Assembly: GCA_921293015.1 (NCBI GenBank)
Contig: OV121088.1
Coordinates: forward strand, 35,212,010-35,276,009
DNA length: 64,000 nt
Direction of reading: 5' to 3'
DNA from: Phorcus lineatus
Lineage: Eukaryota > Mollusca > Gastropoda > Trochida > Trochidae
Made by a program: the position numbers and the translations under genes
In this document: positions 35,101 to 50,100 of the stretch, piece after piece
Position numbering within the stretch: position 1 is the first letter of the stretch
Layout: every line of letters begins with the position of its first letter
Notes under the pieces: model-generated
The model's input: the letters and a program-made list of their open reading frames with translations, nothing else
What the model was told of the DNA's origin: nothing
The model's database searches: none

Positions 35101-38100
35101 CTGTTTTGATACTCCATCCACTAAATTGATTTTCTCTTCAACACTTCTTAAAGCAGTTTAAGCTCGGAGATGGAAAAGATTCCACAAAGATTCAAGATGT
35201 TTTTCCCAAGCAGTAAGGTTTATTTGTCACTTTTTGCTTATTTCACACTGCCTGAGATGTTAAGAAAAAAAAGACTCGATGAATTTAATTGGGTTACTGT
35301 GGAAATAGAAAACAGATTTATCATGAAATGACAATCTTGCATTTCTTGTGTCTAAAATTCAGTTTGAGGTAATCATAATCAAATGAAATAAATTCATCAT
35401 ATTCATTGATTATATAAGAGTGAAAAAAGAAATTTATAAAAAAAATCAACCCTAAATTTTTATACAGTACTTAACCCAAAAACAAAATGACAGGCAGACA
35501 TATTTCATAAATAACGAGAATTAAATCTGTCTCTGTCAAAAAGAAAATCAACAAAGGAAAAGAAATGTTTCTAAAAAAAAGGCATTCAGTGCCTTTAACT
35601 AAGCCCTTGGTCAAGCTGAATGAAATATTTTTCCTGTTAAAACAAACATTAGGTGACCAGAGGTGACCATTTTCTCTCTGTGGTCTTAACACTAACAAAG
35701 TGATCTGTTTAGAAATCTTTATTACCAGTGCTATTTTCTCATCAGACAACCAAAGGAGGACATAACCTAAATAATCCTGGACCTAAAAAAACAATGGGCC
35801 TGACTGAAAGACTTCATGAATGTTATGATTGAGGGGAAATTACCTGAATTAATGAATACCTTAGAACCACATTGAAATGAAAGAACCTTAAAGCAACGGT
35901 ATTCTCTTTTTCATTTTGAAGACTTCTTCAAGGCTAAAGCTCTCTTTAAAAGTACCAGAATGAATGTTTATCTCTCTTTCATCTTTAACCAAAGTGGTAG
36001 ATAGTAGGAAAATATAACCAATATCCCTATCATTATGTAATCAGTATTCAACAATATCTTTAAACTAGGTCATAATGTATCCAGGGCTCAGGAGGGACGG
36101 TATATGGTTATTAATCCGATTTACCTATGACATTGATAGCTAACGAGTCACACAGGTGAGACACACCCAGAGCACAAACATGTCATCATAAGTGTCAATA
36201 GACCATTCAATGTATCATTCTCACGAGTATCTGACGTTACAATCTGTATCTTGTAACATTCCAGCTACTTACAAGGCTCTCTCTCATATATCACCTTGAT
36301 AATGATATCTACCCGCCTTGATTAGTGCTATTTTCAATCTCATAAACTACCTGCCATAGTTCATAAATGGACACTGACTTTTCTGATAGTTTTTATTTGG
36401 AAGAAAAATCAACCCAAAAAATCTAACCTTAACCCTTTTAAGATTTCAGGTAAAAGGAACAATATTTCATATAAAATTTCTACAATGGATCTCAGTTTTT
36501 TAAAAATTCCTTGGAATGTAGGGGCCATTTGCAATTTTTCAGAACAAGCATGAAATATATATTTTGAAATTAATCAATGAATTAGTTAACAACAAATTTG
36601 ATAGATTATTTTGATATTGATACAACCATTGTGTTTGCATGTTTCCGTCTTTATAAATAAGCGTAAATGTTATAATCTCAATGGAGTGGAGACGATCACA
36701 GCTATGTCAAAGATAAGCAGACAGTTTACTTGCATTCATTAAAGAGGATACTAAACGACCTTCCATTTAATACTATTTTTATTAAACGAGTTAATGATTA
36801 AGTATAAAACGAGCGAAAGCGAGTTTCATACCAAATCATTAACGAGTTTAATAAAAATAGTATTAAATGGAAGGAAGTTTAGTATTCTGTTTATTACTTG
36901 ACCTCAGTAATCAAGCATTATTACCGAAAGTGTACTGAACGAAGCATTTCCGCGACTAAGCCGCCATTGAGACGTCGGTGCCAAGATTGTGACGTCACAA
37001 CCACACAATATTATGACGTCATACGGAGAGCGGTATTACACTAGTTTAATATCGCCGTATAAATATTACACTGCGGTATCTTACACGGGCGAGTAATAAG
37101 CAGTATTTACGGTACACAACAAGACAATGGAGGGCAGTGATAAAGTTCAATCTGACACGTCTAAGCACTCCTGGTTACAACATATTGGGTGTGGAGTACA
37201 AGGAAAAGAGATTAGCCTTACCTTCAAAAGAGGCGGGTTTTATACAGAGCAACTAGAAATATGTGCATGTGATGCACAGTGATGTCCCCCTTCCAAACTT
37301 TTAATCCAACCTAATCATCCTATTGCCACTTATACCAGAAACAATCCATACCAAACATATAACAAGTTCAATGGTGCATAAGGAAGAGTTTTATTTATTT
37401 GTCAACTTCTTTATTGTAGGGAATGTGACATTTGATACTCACACAGTCATCAAATAGTACAATTAGCATCTACAGCCCCCAATATGCACTAAGTTCAAAT
37501 TGTTTCCATGGAATTCAAGTAAAATGAAAAAAAGTAGCAAAAGGCACTACATCATCACTAGATCTAACCACATAGCAAGTTTTAAAATAAATATTGAACG
37601 ATTTTTGAGATATGGCCCGGAAACGGACCCTACCCCCCATGGCCCGGAAACGGACCCTACCCCCCATTTGCACTTAGTTCAAGTTCTTTCCATGGAAACC
37701 AGAAAAAAAAAATCAGAACAACCAAAATAGCAAAAGGCACCACGCCATCACTAGACCTAACCACATACCAAGTTTTGTAAAAAAATATTGAATGTTTTTT
37801 TAGATATGGTCCGGAAGCAAAATCATTTTGGAATCACGGAATTACAGACGGAACTGAAAACATTATGTCTTCCGCAAAGCTTTGTTTTATCCTCAGAGTG
37901 TAAAGCAAGAAAGCAACATCTTTTTATGTCTTTTGATTTGACTGTTACTAAGGGGGATATTAAAAGATTTGTTTTAATTATGAAAACACTTGCCTACACA
38001 AGCATAAAAGGAAAATACTGTTACAAATGTTGATAGCCTTGCTACAGCATGACAAGGCAATACTGATCATTATAACTTGCCCGTGTAAGATACTGCAGTG

Positions 38101-41100
38101 TAATATTTATACAGCAATATTAAACTACTGTAACACCGCTATATGTACTTCTGACGTCACAATGTTATCACAGCCGTCACAATGGCAGCCATGTCCCCGA
38201 TTTGTTAGTTTCGGCCCACTGTTTTCAAATATACTTGAATTAAGTGGGCGGGTAATAAAAAGAATACTAAACTTCCTTCCATTTAATACTATTTTTATCA
38301 AACTCGTTAAGAGTTGGTATCAAACTCGCCTTTGCTCGTTTTATACTTTATCATTAACTCGTTTGATAAAAATAATATTTAATGAAAGGGTTTTAGTACC
38401 TTCTATTTCTTATCATTATCAAATTTTGAATTTTGGATATTATGTCAATACATATATTTTATCTTTATCTAAAACACAGACCAGGAAGCTGATATGAACA
38501 GTCACTATAACATTGAATACCTGTCCAGAGATTTTGATAACACCAGCTGATAACATCAGTCTGAATGAAACAAAAATATTATTCTGAAACTTCAACCTTT
38601 CCCCTTTGGCTTAGAAGAAAATTTTGTTTTAAGTTTTCAGGGATAAAGCTTGAGATGTTCAAATAGTAAGGTTGCATGGTATCTATATATAGGTACATTG
38701 CAATACAGAAGAACATGATATGTACCAGTACAAACTTCTGAAAATATCATATATATATATAGGACATTTCAAAATTACCAATTTCCATCTAAAATTGCAG
38801 GGGAAAATATGAATAAAATGTGAGGTTGTGAAGTGATAACAGTTCAAACATGTTCAAAATAATTAAATTCAATTGAAATATCTCCCTTTCCAAAAATACA
38901 GACAGCCGAGCATTGATTGCTGTTCTGATCACTGCTTTTTATTCAAGAGGACACGGTAAATCTAAAATTTTGAAACTACTAATATATCGCAATGCATTTT
39001 GCAATACGACTTTCTGTAGGGCAATCAATTGCAATACCGAAATGAGGAGCAATAGGGGCTTTGGGAGGAGAAATCCATGATGCAGTTACGTAAAGACTGC
39101 ACATAAAGGGCTATCACATAAGCCGTTTTTAGCCTTCTTGGCTTCAGTAACCAAAAATTAGTCTTAACAAGGATTTGCTTTCTTTCAATGCTACTCCCAC
39201 ATCATACCAGTTTTATCTCTAACAATTCTACTTTCATGTCAATTTGACAATTTATTACCATTCCTAATTTAAAAAGTTAATAGCATTTCAAATTGATTGT
39301 ATCTAAAGGCTACAACCTCAACTCAAATCAATTTTAAAAGAACAGGTGCAGTTAATTTTCACTGAATGATTTGTTGAATAGCACCATGATAACAGAAGTA
39401 TCTTATCTCGTCTCGTGTGGAGAATTTATAAATTTGTCATTCTGACACTTGGCCTGAGCAGTTTTCAAGTGAATGTAAAAATAGATTCTCAGACTAACAT
39501 ATATATGACTTGTACTCACTATCTGTTCTCCCTGCTACTGTACTGTACTGAACTGAACTGAACTGTACTGTACTGTACTGTATTTGAGGACCAATACAGT
39601 ACCAAGTCATTGTTATTGCTTAGGCAATCTTAATTTCAGCCAGTAGCTGCCAATAGAGGACAGTTTTCATTGATGCAAACGTAGCTTTAAATTCAACATG
39701 TTACTAAAATAGAACCTTTGGATTCGCGTGCAGGGATGTTGAGGTATAAATACATATACAGATTTATATATTATCTATATATTTAACACACAAATATACA
39801 ATAGAACCAGAGAAACATCCATCAAAACAACTGTCCTCGAAATTCTGATATCCTTATAAAATTGAGAGCTGTTTTTATAGAATTAAACATTAATTATTAT
39901 TAATTAAGGTATTGATTGTTTTTGTTTTTATGACCTGCCTATGCAGCTCTTTGTCCAAAATATTTTGCTGCCAACTTGAAAATAAGTATGCCATTATGTA
40001 CAGGTGTTCAGTTATATACAGCCAATGATACCTAAATAAAACCTGGAAGCTTCTGTTGAAAATAGAAAATGAATTTTAAGTAATATGTATTGTGTTTAAA
40101 AATACACCTTTCATTTAAATAGGAATTTCCAGCAATTTCAGAGATTTATTTTTACTTTTGTATAATATTCATCAGGCCAGGGAAAATAAATTAGTTGATT
40201 TATGGATTTTTAGGGTCAAAATGTCTAAAGGCAGGGGGCAAAATTAAGAAGCAAATTTGCTCTAGCGTAGATGAAAACTTTTCTAAATATTTATAGAGGA
40301 GTAAAGAGGTTGCAGAAACAGTAAAATTTTCAGAAGTCCCCCCCTCCCATTTTTTAAAAGTTTGGGGTTAAAATTGGTTACATTTTTAAAACCGAGGGAT
40401 TCCAATTGGCATATTTTCTCTCTAAATAAGTCAAAATGTGTGAAGAGATTCCCTAAATCAACTTATTAATTCTCTTTAGGCTTATATGTATAAATTGATT
40501 TTTGGAAAAGATTGAAACTGTTCAAGATTATTTGTTTTATCGGCTTACAGTGTTTTCATTATCTACAAGCAACTGTTTTTAAACAGGCAGTAACTAAGGG
40601 ATAAAAGAGGGTAAGTATATATATACACAAATCAACATGTCACAACTTGAAGGAAATAAAACTAACAATCAAATGTCAATGAGCTGAATTAAAAAGTTTA
40701 AAATTTGACTTCCTTTATGTGATGTTATTTTTGTTGTTGCTTTTATTCCTAAGCTTTATTCAAAATATGTTGATCTTTCAGTACAAAAAGCTTATTAAAT
40801 TAAATCCACTGTTCATAGTGATTTCCCTGTAATTAATCAAGTTTGTTAATTGTAAATTACACTCGTACTGAATTTTGAAGTGCCAAAATATCAGTACTTA
40901 GCACAAGCATAACTATTATCAACAAAATCAGAGCAGAACCAACATGTTTTTCAATATAATAATTCATATATATAGATATGATGCTTTGATATTGAATATT
41001 TGGGTGGTTCTTAACTTTTTTGGTTGAGTATAGTTAATCAAGGGAACGACATGTTATTGCTTATTATACAAATTAAGTCTTCTTAAATTATCATTCTGAG

Positions 41101-44100
41101 ACCTACAAAAGTATATTTATTCTAAGAAAACAGAAACAATGTTGTTTTTTTGTCTACTACTGAAATAATGATGGATTTACAATTTACAAAATTATAGTTA
41201 ATATTCAATGCAGGAAATATACTGAGAGATTAAAAGACTTATGGTTATAACTATAATCAGTATTTGCTTATTTGTTATAAATACAATATTTTCATTTAAC
41301 TGTCAAAAATGTCTGTGCACCTGGAGATATTTATCAAGAGATTATCAACTTGCAAAAAAAACAAATACCTTATAATCTTCAAAACATTTTTACAAATTTT
41401 AACTTTTTAATTCTGTTTTCTTTGCTCCAAAACAAATATGACTTGACGTTACGAGAGAAAACAATGGCTTATGATATTATCCATTGTTTTAATAATCATT
41501 TAAAAATGTGACTTTTAAATTTGACATGAACATGATATTGTCAAATATTTATGCAGGAAGATTCTTCCTGTTAAGAAAGACAACCTCATTGTACAGTTAT
41601 AGCATCACTGAGAATGATAGCCATGAATAAACAATCAAGGATACTGTTTCGTGGCTAGGATTAACGTCAGGTTTTACCTTGCTCAAATATTTGTTCAGAA
41701 TGAGACAGGGACATTGACAAAGTCTCGACACAGAGATTGTGACAGCCTCGGTAACATTAGATGACTTGGTTGGTTTCAGAGAGTATGGAGTTCGGATTTG
41801 GATGGTTTTAAACATTATAACAAATTCTAGAAAGAGATAGATTGCGACAACCTCGGTAACATTAGATGACTTGGTTGGATTCAGAGCGTATGGAGTTCGG
41901 ATTTGGATGGTTTTAAACATTATAACAAATTCTAGAAAGAGATAGATTGCGACAACCTCAGTAACATTAGATGACTTGGTTGGTTTCGAGAGTTGAGGGT
42001 TAGAATTTGGATGGTTTTAAACATTTTAACAATGTCTGGAAAGAGGGTTGAGGTTAAGAATTTGGATGGTTTTTAAACATTTTGAATTATAACTGTCCTC
42101 ATATGTATGGTGCCTTTGAGGCCATCTTAGTAGAGTGTAATGGTTAAGCATCTTCAAAAATATTTGGTGAATTCAGCTCAAAATGAAACAGTAATTATAT
42201 GTAGAACTCTTCTTTGTTCTTCAGTTACTTACTGGATTAAAACCCAGGAATTTCTTCATCTAAAGCTAACGACCAAGGTATGAAACCCTCCATTGCAGCT
42301 ACAAATACTTATCAACACTGTCCATTAGAAGACTTATATACATAAGGGAGACACTGAGGATATTAAATGATGTTTGTCAAATACGATGTTTATTTCATCG
42401 AGTGGTGCGGACAAGATGCGATTAATATCGTATTTGAAAAACATCATTTAATATTCTACTAGTATTTATCATATAATTTTAATCTTTAAAATCTTTAATT
42501 TTTAAAAACCCTCACTGCCTCAGGCCCAATTGCCCATGTACACAATTTAAAAATTTGCTAAAAACGGTTGCAAAATACAATATATTCCGTAAAAAACAGT
42601 TAAAAAACTCAATTGGACCATTTATTTCAAACCTTTTTGTGTCAGCTTGACCTTCTGAAGAGTGACGATAAAGTATATTGCCACTGAGTAGAGTGACAAT
42701 AAAGGTTATCGCCACTGTGGCCTAATAGAGGGTATATTTCACTGATAGAATAGAGTATCTCATCCTCATTTATATAATAAAAGACTATCTGGATGACAAC
42801 TTCTTCATTGTGAAACTCATTCATCATATATGCATAAAGGTGGTGATGGAGTAAGCATACACTACAAAACGTTGTCAATTTCACGGTAAGCAGGTTATCA
42901 TTAAGAAAATCTTGTCTCCCTCACTTGTATTCAGGTATTCAGGAGTTGATACCACCTATATGAACCGATTCTTTCAAGATTTCTTTCCTTTCAAAAGTAC
43001 ACTTTATCCAAGTTTTAACTCTGTGTTCCTTCTCATTCGCCTTATACAGTGTCAAATCATAAATAAGACCTGCTGTGTCAATGGACTCACTACCACAAGG
43101 TCTCGTGAGTCCAAGCAGCTTTAAGTGATTCTGTCAAAAAGTAAGCAAATTTTTTATCAGTCCTTTCCAAATTGTATGAGTTTTTAATGCAGGATCATCA
43201 GAGACGGATCTGATAAACTGTCCGACTTTCTAGGAAATAACATAATGCATATTTTCCGAGAATAGGCTATTATCCTGGGTCGCTGGTGGCAACGCAAGAT
43301 GCTTGTTATGACAAGTTTCTTAGTTTAAAAACTTGGTAGACCTCATACACTTAACCAAATACATATGTATCCAAGATATTGTAATGTAAACCTATCCTCA
43401 GTATACGTCAGAGGCAACCCTGCGGCTGGATCTTGATCGACACTTGGTTTTGCTTTTCATTCCAAGCATCCCTTCTGGTTTTTTAATGTCTACTAAAATC
43501 TCATGTTTCTTCCCTGAAGGAAAGCCTATCTCTAAGTAGTGACCTAACCTTTGTCCCTTGCAAGATTCTAACCCACATCCTGAGTCAGGCAACACCAATA
43601 GCACTGACTGTGTGAGCAGCTTACCAATTTGCCAATTTGTAAATTATCTTAATGGTATGACAAGATGATGTCATGTAATGATTTAATCAATACAGTTGAC
43701 AGAACTTGGGAGTAGATAATGTCATTACATCGAAATAGATGCAAAATTCATTAAGAAAGGCTGAAAATATACTGTTAAATAGTTGAACGCGTGATTTATA
43801 AGCACAATGAATCTCAGTGTGTCCAATTAACAGGAATAAAAAATTGTCATGACATAAATAGCAAGGGACCACTAATGGTTACCATTCCCATTTCCCAGGA
43901 TGATCACTTCTGAATGTACACAAACTTAAGTCATTGTTTCAAAAATAACTTTTTTAAAAATCAAGGCTCATATGAAAAATCAAGCACCTTTCCTAAATAT
44001 TCGACACGACCCAAAATGTATAGACACTAGTTATCTAAAATCACACAAGCCAGATAGGCTTGCTGACCTCGAGTCCAAATGAGCCCCATCTGAATTGAAC

Positions 44101-47100
44101 CAACAATCAACAGACAGGCACCTTTTTTGACCAATAATTTGTATTAACAATGATCAAACTAAGGAACAACAAAAGGTTATTTGTCACCAGCCAGTGGCCC
44201 ATTTGAGGCAAACTGTAAGATGACAATCAGGGAATTGTTGGAGCCCTGAGTTATAAATACCCTGATATATGAATGATAGGAATGAACACCTACTCACTTG
44301 ATCAACATGAAAGCTAGAAGTTAATAAACATTAATGGTGCGTGGTATTATTGATATATCGGTATATTGCAATACAGAAAGAACATGATACGTACTGGTAC
44401 AAACTTCTGAAAATATCTAATATATCGGACGTTTTAAAATCAACAAATTTCCATCTAGAATTGCAGTAAAACAACGAAGTATGAAATTGTGAAGAGAAAA
44501 TAGTTCAAACGTGATGAAGCTCATAGCCAGTCATTGAAATATCTCCCTTTCCAAAAAGATGGACAGCCGAGCATTGATTGCTGCTCTTGATGCTGCTATT
44601 TATTCAAATGTACATGGTAAATCTAAAATTTGAAAACTATCAATATACCGCCATGCATATCACAATACGCTTTTCTAAATCGCAATAAATCGCAATACGC
44701 AAATGAGAAGCGATACCCATCCTTAATAAACATGAAAGCTTAAAATGTCATGATTATGTAAAGTGAGTGAGCTATTGGTTAAAGCCGCTTGGGCAACATT
44801 TCAGCTGTTAAGGGTCATTAAACATATATGATGTTAAGAAATGAAATGATCCACTCACATGCTAGGCCATTCCAGAGATAGAGGCTCATGGGTCCAGTGA
44901 TGGTCTCGATGGGTTTGCCAAGGATGTTGAAGGCTGTAAATCCGATGGATACAAGACCCCACACAATGGCCATGGCCAACATCGCAATCGTGGTCACCCA
45001 TAGACCAAAGTCAAACAGTCCATAGTTGATCAGATCCAGCTTTACTGAAAGAACATTTACAGTGTCAAAACATTGCATATCTCTGAAACAACTTACAGGA
45101 ATGGGGCTATGAGTAGATAATGGAGATGACAGTTTATGAGACATTTATTTTCAGTGGGATGTTCTTTTTTTCTGGTAATCTTTTCACACTGATATATCAT
45201 TTATCATAAAACCACAGTACCAATTTCATCAAGAAAAAAACAATCAAGGCCCCTTTTAATTATGTTTAATTTTCACAAAATATATAAGGAGTTTCTTGAA
45301 CATTAAATACAAAAAGAGTGAGCGAATATAACAATAAAAATTGCTTTAACATAGTTGGTTGATTTCCATCAATTGAGAGTAATAGTTGATAGCTTGATAA
45401 ACTACTTATGTCTTATTGTATATTTTACATACATGGGGATGAAAGCGGGAATAGGAAACTGTGCGACAAAAGCAGGGATTTAAAACCAGATTATTTTACT
45501 TTTATCAAAGGAAGATTTAACACATAAATCGACAATAATCAGATCATTATGTTATTATTTGAAGACATTCTGAAAGAATTTTGGTGAATAATTTCAAGAG
45601 GTACATCTCATTATTATATTTTTTATCATCACACAGCTAATCACACGGCTAATAGCAAGGCAAGCTGAGAAAAAGTTTCAATGATTTGAATAATGTTTAA
45701 TGGACACGCTAGGTCTACCTCTGATAGGAGTTTTCCTCATCTCTTCAAGGGTATAAAGATTTTGCTATGAAATTTTAAGTGGATGAAATAAGTCATAAAT
45801 TAAATGAAAGAACATATAGAAAATTACATTTCAAAATTTTTATTTCAACGACATAACTGTTACATATTTCAATCATGCCATATTGAGTGACATATTAACT
45901 ATTCAAATTTTGTTTTCATTGATTATTAATTACCGATATCATTTCACTAATGACTCAAAATAAATAAATAAAAAGCTTGTTTTTTTACCAGGAAATATGA
46001 TTTTAGAGACTATGAATGGCTTTTATCATGATACCATGACATGAAACTGACATTCAACCAGGTAAAACAAAGCAATATTTTAAAAGCAAAGCAATTTATA
46101 ACATTAATTTTGCAAGAAAAAACAAGCATACTTTAATAGCTGGCAGTGACATTATACATTGTTACCATGTTTGCATAACTTGTAGACTGCAACTGTGTTG
46201 AAGTGATATCTTATCTTCTTGCTGACAAACATATGTCGAATTGATTCTGATTTATTTATAATGAGAAAGGTTTTTAAATCAAACAAGGAAGTTTGGAACA
46301 ATTTTCCTTTACCATATCAAGAATTTATTTAAAACTTTAGAAATGGGATTGGAAAAGGAGAGTTGAATCAGTGTTAGGTTGTGAGTTTGTTATTTCATGG
46401 AATATGTACGTGATGCAGATTTTTTATTCATTGAAAAAAAAGAACATAGTTAACATGTTTGCAAAATTGTATAGCATCTTTACTATGGTAAAATTTTACT
46501 GATGTAAATTTCTGAGCCCCAGTTTTTTTCTTTGGGGCTCTTTCTTTTCTTCTTTCTTTGTACGTAACAGTAGCACATGGAATTCTTTTTATCAAGGGTG
46601 AAGTAGTCCTTAAAACAATTTTAAGAGTTCTTTTGAATTATCTTTGTTGTGAAAGAGTTGTTAAGTGAGTGACTTATTATTAAGCTTTCCTTGGGCAATA
46701 TTCCAGCCATTTCAACAGAGAGTTGTCTATATCATATTGAATTTTTTTCAAGAATTAACAACAGACTATGATATTTCTTTAAATGAAATGTTTTTCACAA
46801 TGCATGAAAATTCATTCCCTTATCATTTCAAACACTTATAATTAGTCCCTTTACCTTAACTTTCTTTGATAATAAGAGTTTAATACAGAGTTTCAATAGA
46901 AACAGGCCATAAAATTAGAACTACATTGTGAACACATTTATTATTTTCAGGTCTTGTAACATAATGGTCACTCATTTATGAAATGACTAGGAAGGTTTTT
47001 ATTTCACAATCTGACATTACAAATACTTTTTTTAACCATTATATATCTTGTTATGAAATATAAGAATTTGATTTCATTTGTACTTTTTTCTTAGGCCGTT

Positions 47101-50100
47101 GCATGTTTTCATATTTCCCATAATGTTGCACAATGTTTTTGTATTATCAAGTCTGTTTCACAATGTTTACACAATATATAAACATTTACACATTTTACAC
47201 CCTAACCTTTGAAAAATATTTTCACATCAACTTATATAATTATACAAAGTTAGAAAAACATCTACGTTTGTGAACAGTTACCAGGCTCCGTGAAAACCAT
47301 TATATTTATACTGTTATAAAATGTTTTAATGTTAATAGAAACTTTTAAATATTCATATACTCATTCTTATGTTATTAAAAGAGGTGTGACGATACAGACA
47401 TTTCACAACATGATAAATATCATGATATCCCATTACAATACGATTCAATATGATACAGTCACAATATACTATTATCAGGGATTTTTGACAAAAAGAAAGG
47501 GTAACCTTTGACAAGCACCTTTTAATTTTTTAAAGTTGATGATACAAATCTCGATACAGAAACTGTAGAGACTGCTCATTTAAATTAATTGTTGATAAGA
47601 ATAGGTTTCTAAATTTTAGTGAAAAACTAATGAAAATTTACAGTATTGAAAAGATAATGATAAAATGACAATTCTTTGTCAGCATTGTGCCAGCTAAGTT
47701 CATCATATTATGAAATTACCAGGAAACAGCATCCCTAATTAAACATTAGATAAAGTCTCTTCTAAGTTAATTACCTGTTGAAATATTGCCTCTTTCTGAT
47801 GCATATAAGGATGTGGTATATATTCTAATATAAATTATTTTTGGTGACAGAATTGACAAATGATTGCAATGAATAGAATAAAGATCAGACAAAGTGTGAA
47901 GGTTATCGAACCAAAAGGATTTTTCACTATTTAACACTTGAGCATAACACTCGTTTCTTATCACAACAGGGTCAAGATATACTCCATGGTTTTTGTGAAG
48001 TTGCCCCTAGTCTTGTCTGATCACAACCCGACTCATCATATAGTTATGTTCCATGTACACAATATCTCAGCATAACATGGAAAAGTAATGATCGGAGCAG
48101 AAATACTGTTTACATAGACCAAGAGATTGGCTCAGGGATGATCATATATCTGCCATGGATTGTGGACATTTCCGAAATACAACTATACTACAGATAAGTA
48201 CAACAATGGCTGGATTAATGAACACATTGTCAACTATTTTCTGATTTGTCGGACAGATGACAAAACTCTGTAAAATGTTCGGTCTGTTTGAAAGACAGAT
48301 GTGGGGCCTTCACAGAATGCGCTCTAACGGTTAAACGTTCGGGATCTGTTTACTTACACCTACATCAGTGTCTAGGGATGTGAATTTCTCAGCGTATAGA
48401 ATCTGTTTCATGTACATAAGTTTATTCTCCGACAATGTCAAGTTTGGAACTGATTACATTGGACATACTGTTAGTACCTACAAATTACCAAACAGCCTTT
48501 CGGTCACTTGATACATGAACAATTTATGCAGAATCAATACTGATTAATGAATGACTATGAAGGGCTTATTCACATTTTTAAAGGTGTCATAAGCTATTGT
48601 AGCCAATATGATTATCTTTATACTTAATCTGATGATATACATTTCTTGATACATTTCCGTGATAATTGAAGATGATTTGCCTAAAAACCAACGATTTTGT
48701 CGAAGAAAATTTTTTGCAATATAAAAATCCTCTGAATCATGAGATTTATTCCATTAAATCGTATCATTTGGTTTTATCTGGATATGTACAATATATCATG
48801 GAGTGTCTGCTTCGTCACAACTCTAACATTTAAATAACAGCATTCATGACTCAACCAAAGAATTATGGATATGCTGACATGTTGTTTACTATATACAACG
48901 GCTTAGAACCATATATACATTATAGTTTTTCAAACTTAAATTTTTTATTTTGCAATTCATGGGTCACAATGACCTGAGGAGCTTATTCTGACATAGTTTT
49001 GAAAATGATACAATTTACAAAGATCCAACAATTTTACTGAAATTCAAATATAAAAACTTAGTTAGGAGACACTCAATTTCATACTTTACTTGTCCATAAA
49101 TCTGCAAAAATATAAGTAATCTGTTTGTGGAAAAATAATGCAATAATCATTGCACACAAAAAAAAGAATAAATTTTGCAACCATATTTTTTCCAAGCTTT
49201 TTAAGAATCTTTGATATAAATTACAAGAGAGAACAATCCAAAAAAACTGTTGTTGGCGAACAACATTGGACCTCAGAGTTTCCATCATTGATTTATTTCT
49301 GGAACTTGTTTTTTAGATAAAAAATGATATCTTGATTAGAAGATGATTATCATCAATTGATATCATTTATCCCATACTATTGAAGGATATATACATTTGA
49401 CCAATATTGCATTCTGACCAGTTGGGAATGGTTACCTGATGGAAATAGGCTGTAGAACTAGAAATGTAACTTGTCACAGAGAAAAATCAAGCAAGAACAC
49501 ATGATCACATGTTGATGTCAAGAGCTGAAAGAAGCTGCTGAGTGTCCAGTTACAAAGGTAATCTCACCCTCCATGAATTAATCATATTTTTGGAACAATA
49601 AAAACAGAGCGTTAAGTTGTTGGTGTTTTAAGTCAGTGTGGATGTACCAGTGAGGGTATGGATGTGGGTATGGATGTGGATATGGATATTGATGTGGATA
49701 TAGATGTGGATCTGGCTGAGGAATTGGATTTGGATATGGATATGGATATGGACGTGGATGTGAAATAGGATGTGGATCTGACTTTGGGTATGGATGTGGG
49801 TATGGATGTTGATGTGGATGTGGAAGACGTGGATACATAAATGGATGTGCAGTAGGAAAGATCAGGAAAGAGGTGTCTGCAAGGATGGCATTCTAGGTTT
49901 AAAGAAGCCATCAATCTTATACATAGTAGACATTACGATATTCATAATAAAATGATAAATTCACTGAGCTTACATTTATGTCTACAAAAACCATAAAAAC
50001 ATGTTTTTTCTTTCATTTTAAAAAGTCACGCCAAAGCATAAAGCAAATCTTGATCTCATGTAGCTTTCCGCAGCTTACAACAAGCAGTTTCAGGGAGAAT

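Noticed and set aside
37500..38497. Three plus-strand frames of 76-156 codons
   Set aside because: They lie in the core and right arm of the long-TIR element and follow its repeats; no domain seen.
41597..41920. 107-codon minus-strand frame
   Set aside because: Encoded by the 105-bp tandem units; repeats rather than a protein family.
49578..49914. His-Pro-Tyr and Ser-Thr-Ile repeat frames, minus strand
   Set aside because: Products of the GGATAT/GGATGT hexamer array in a clarin intron.
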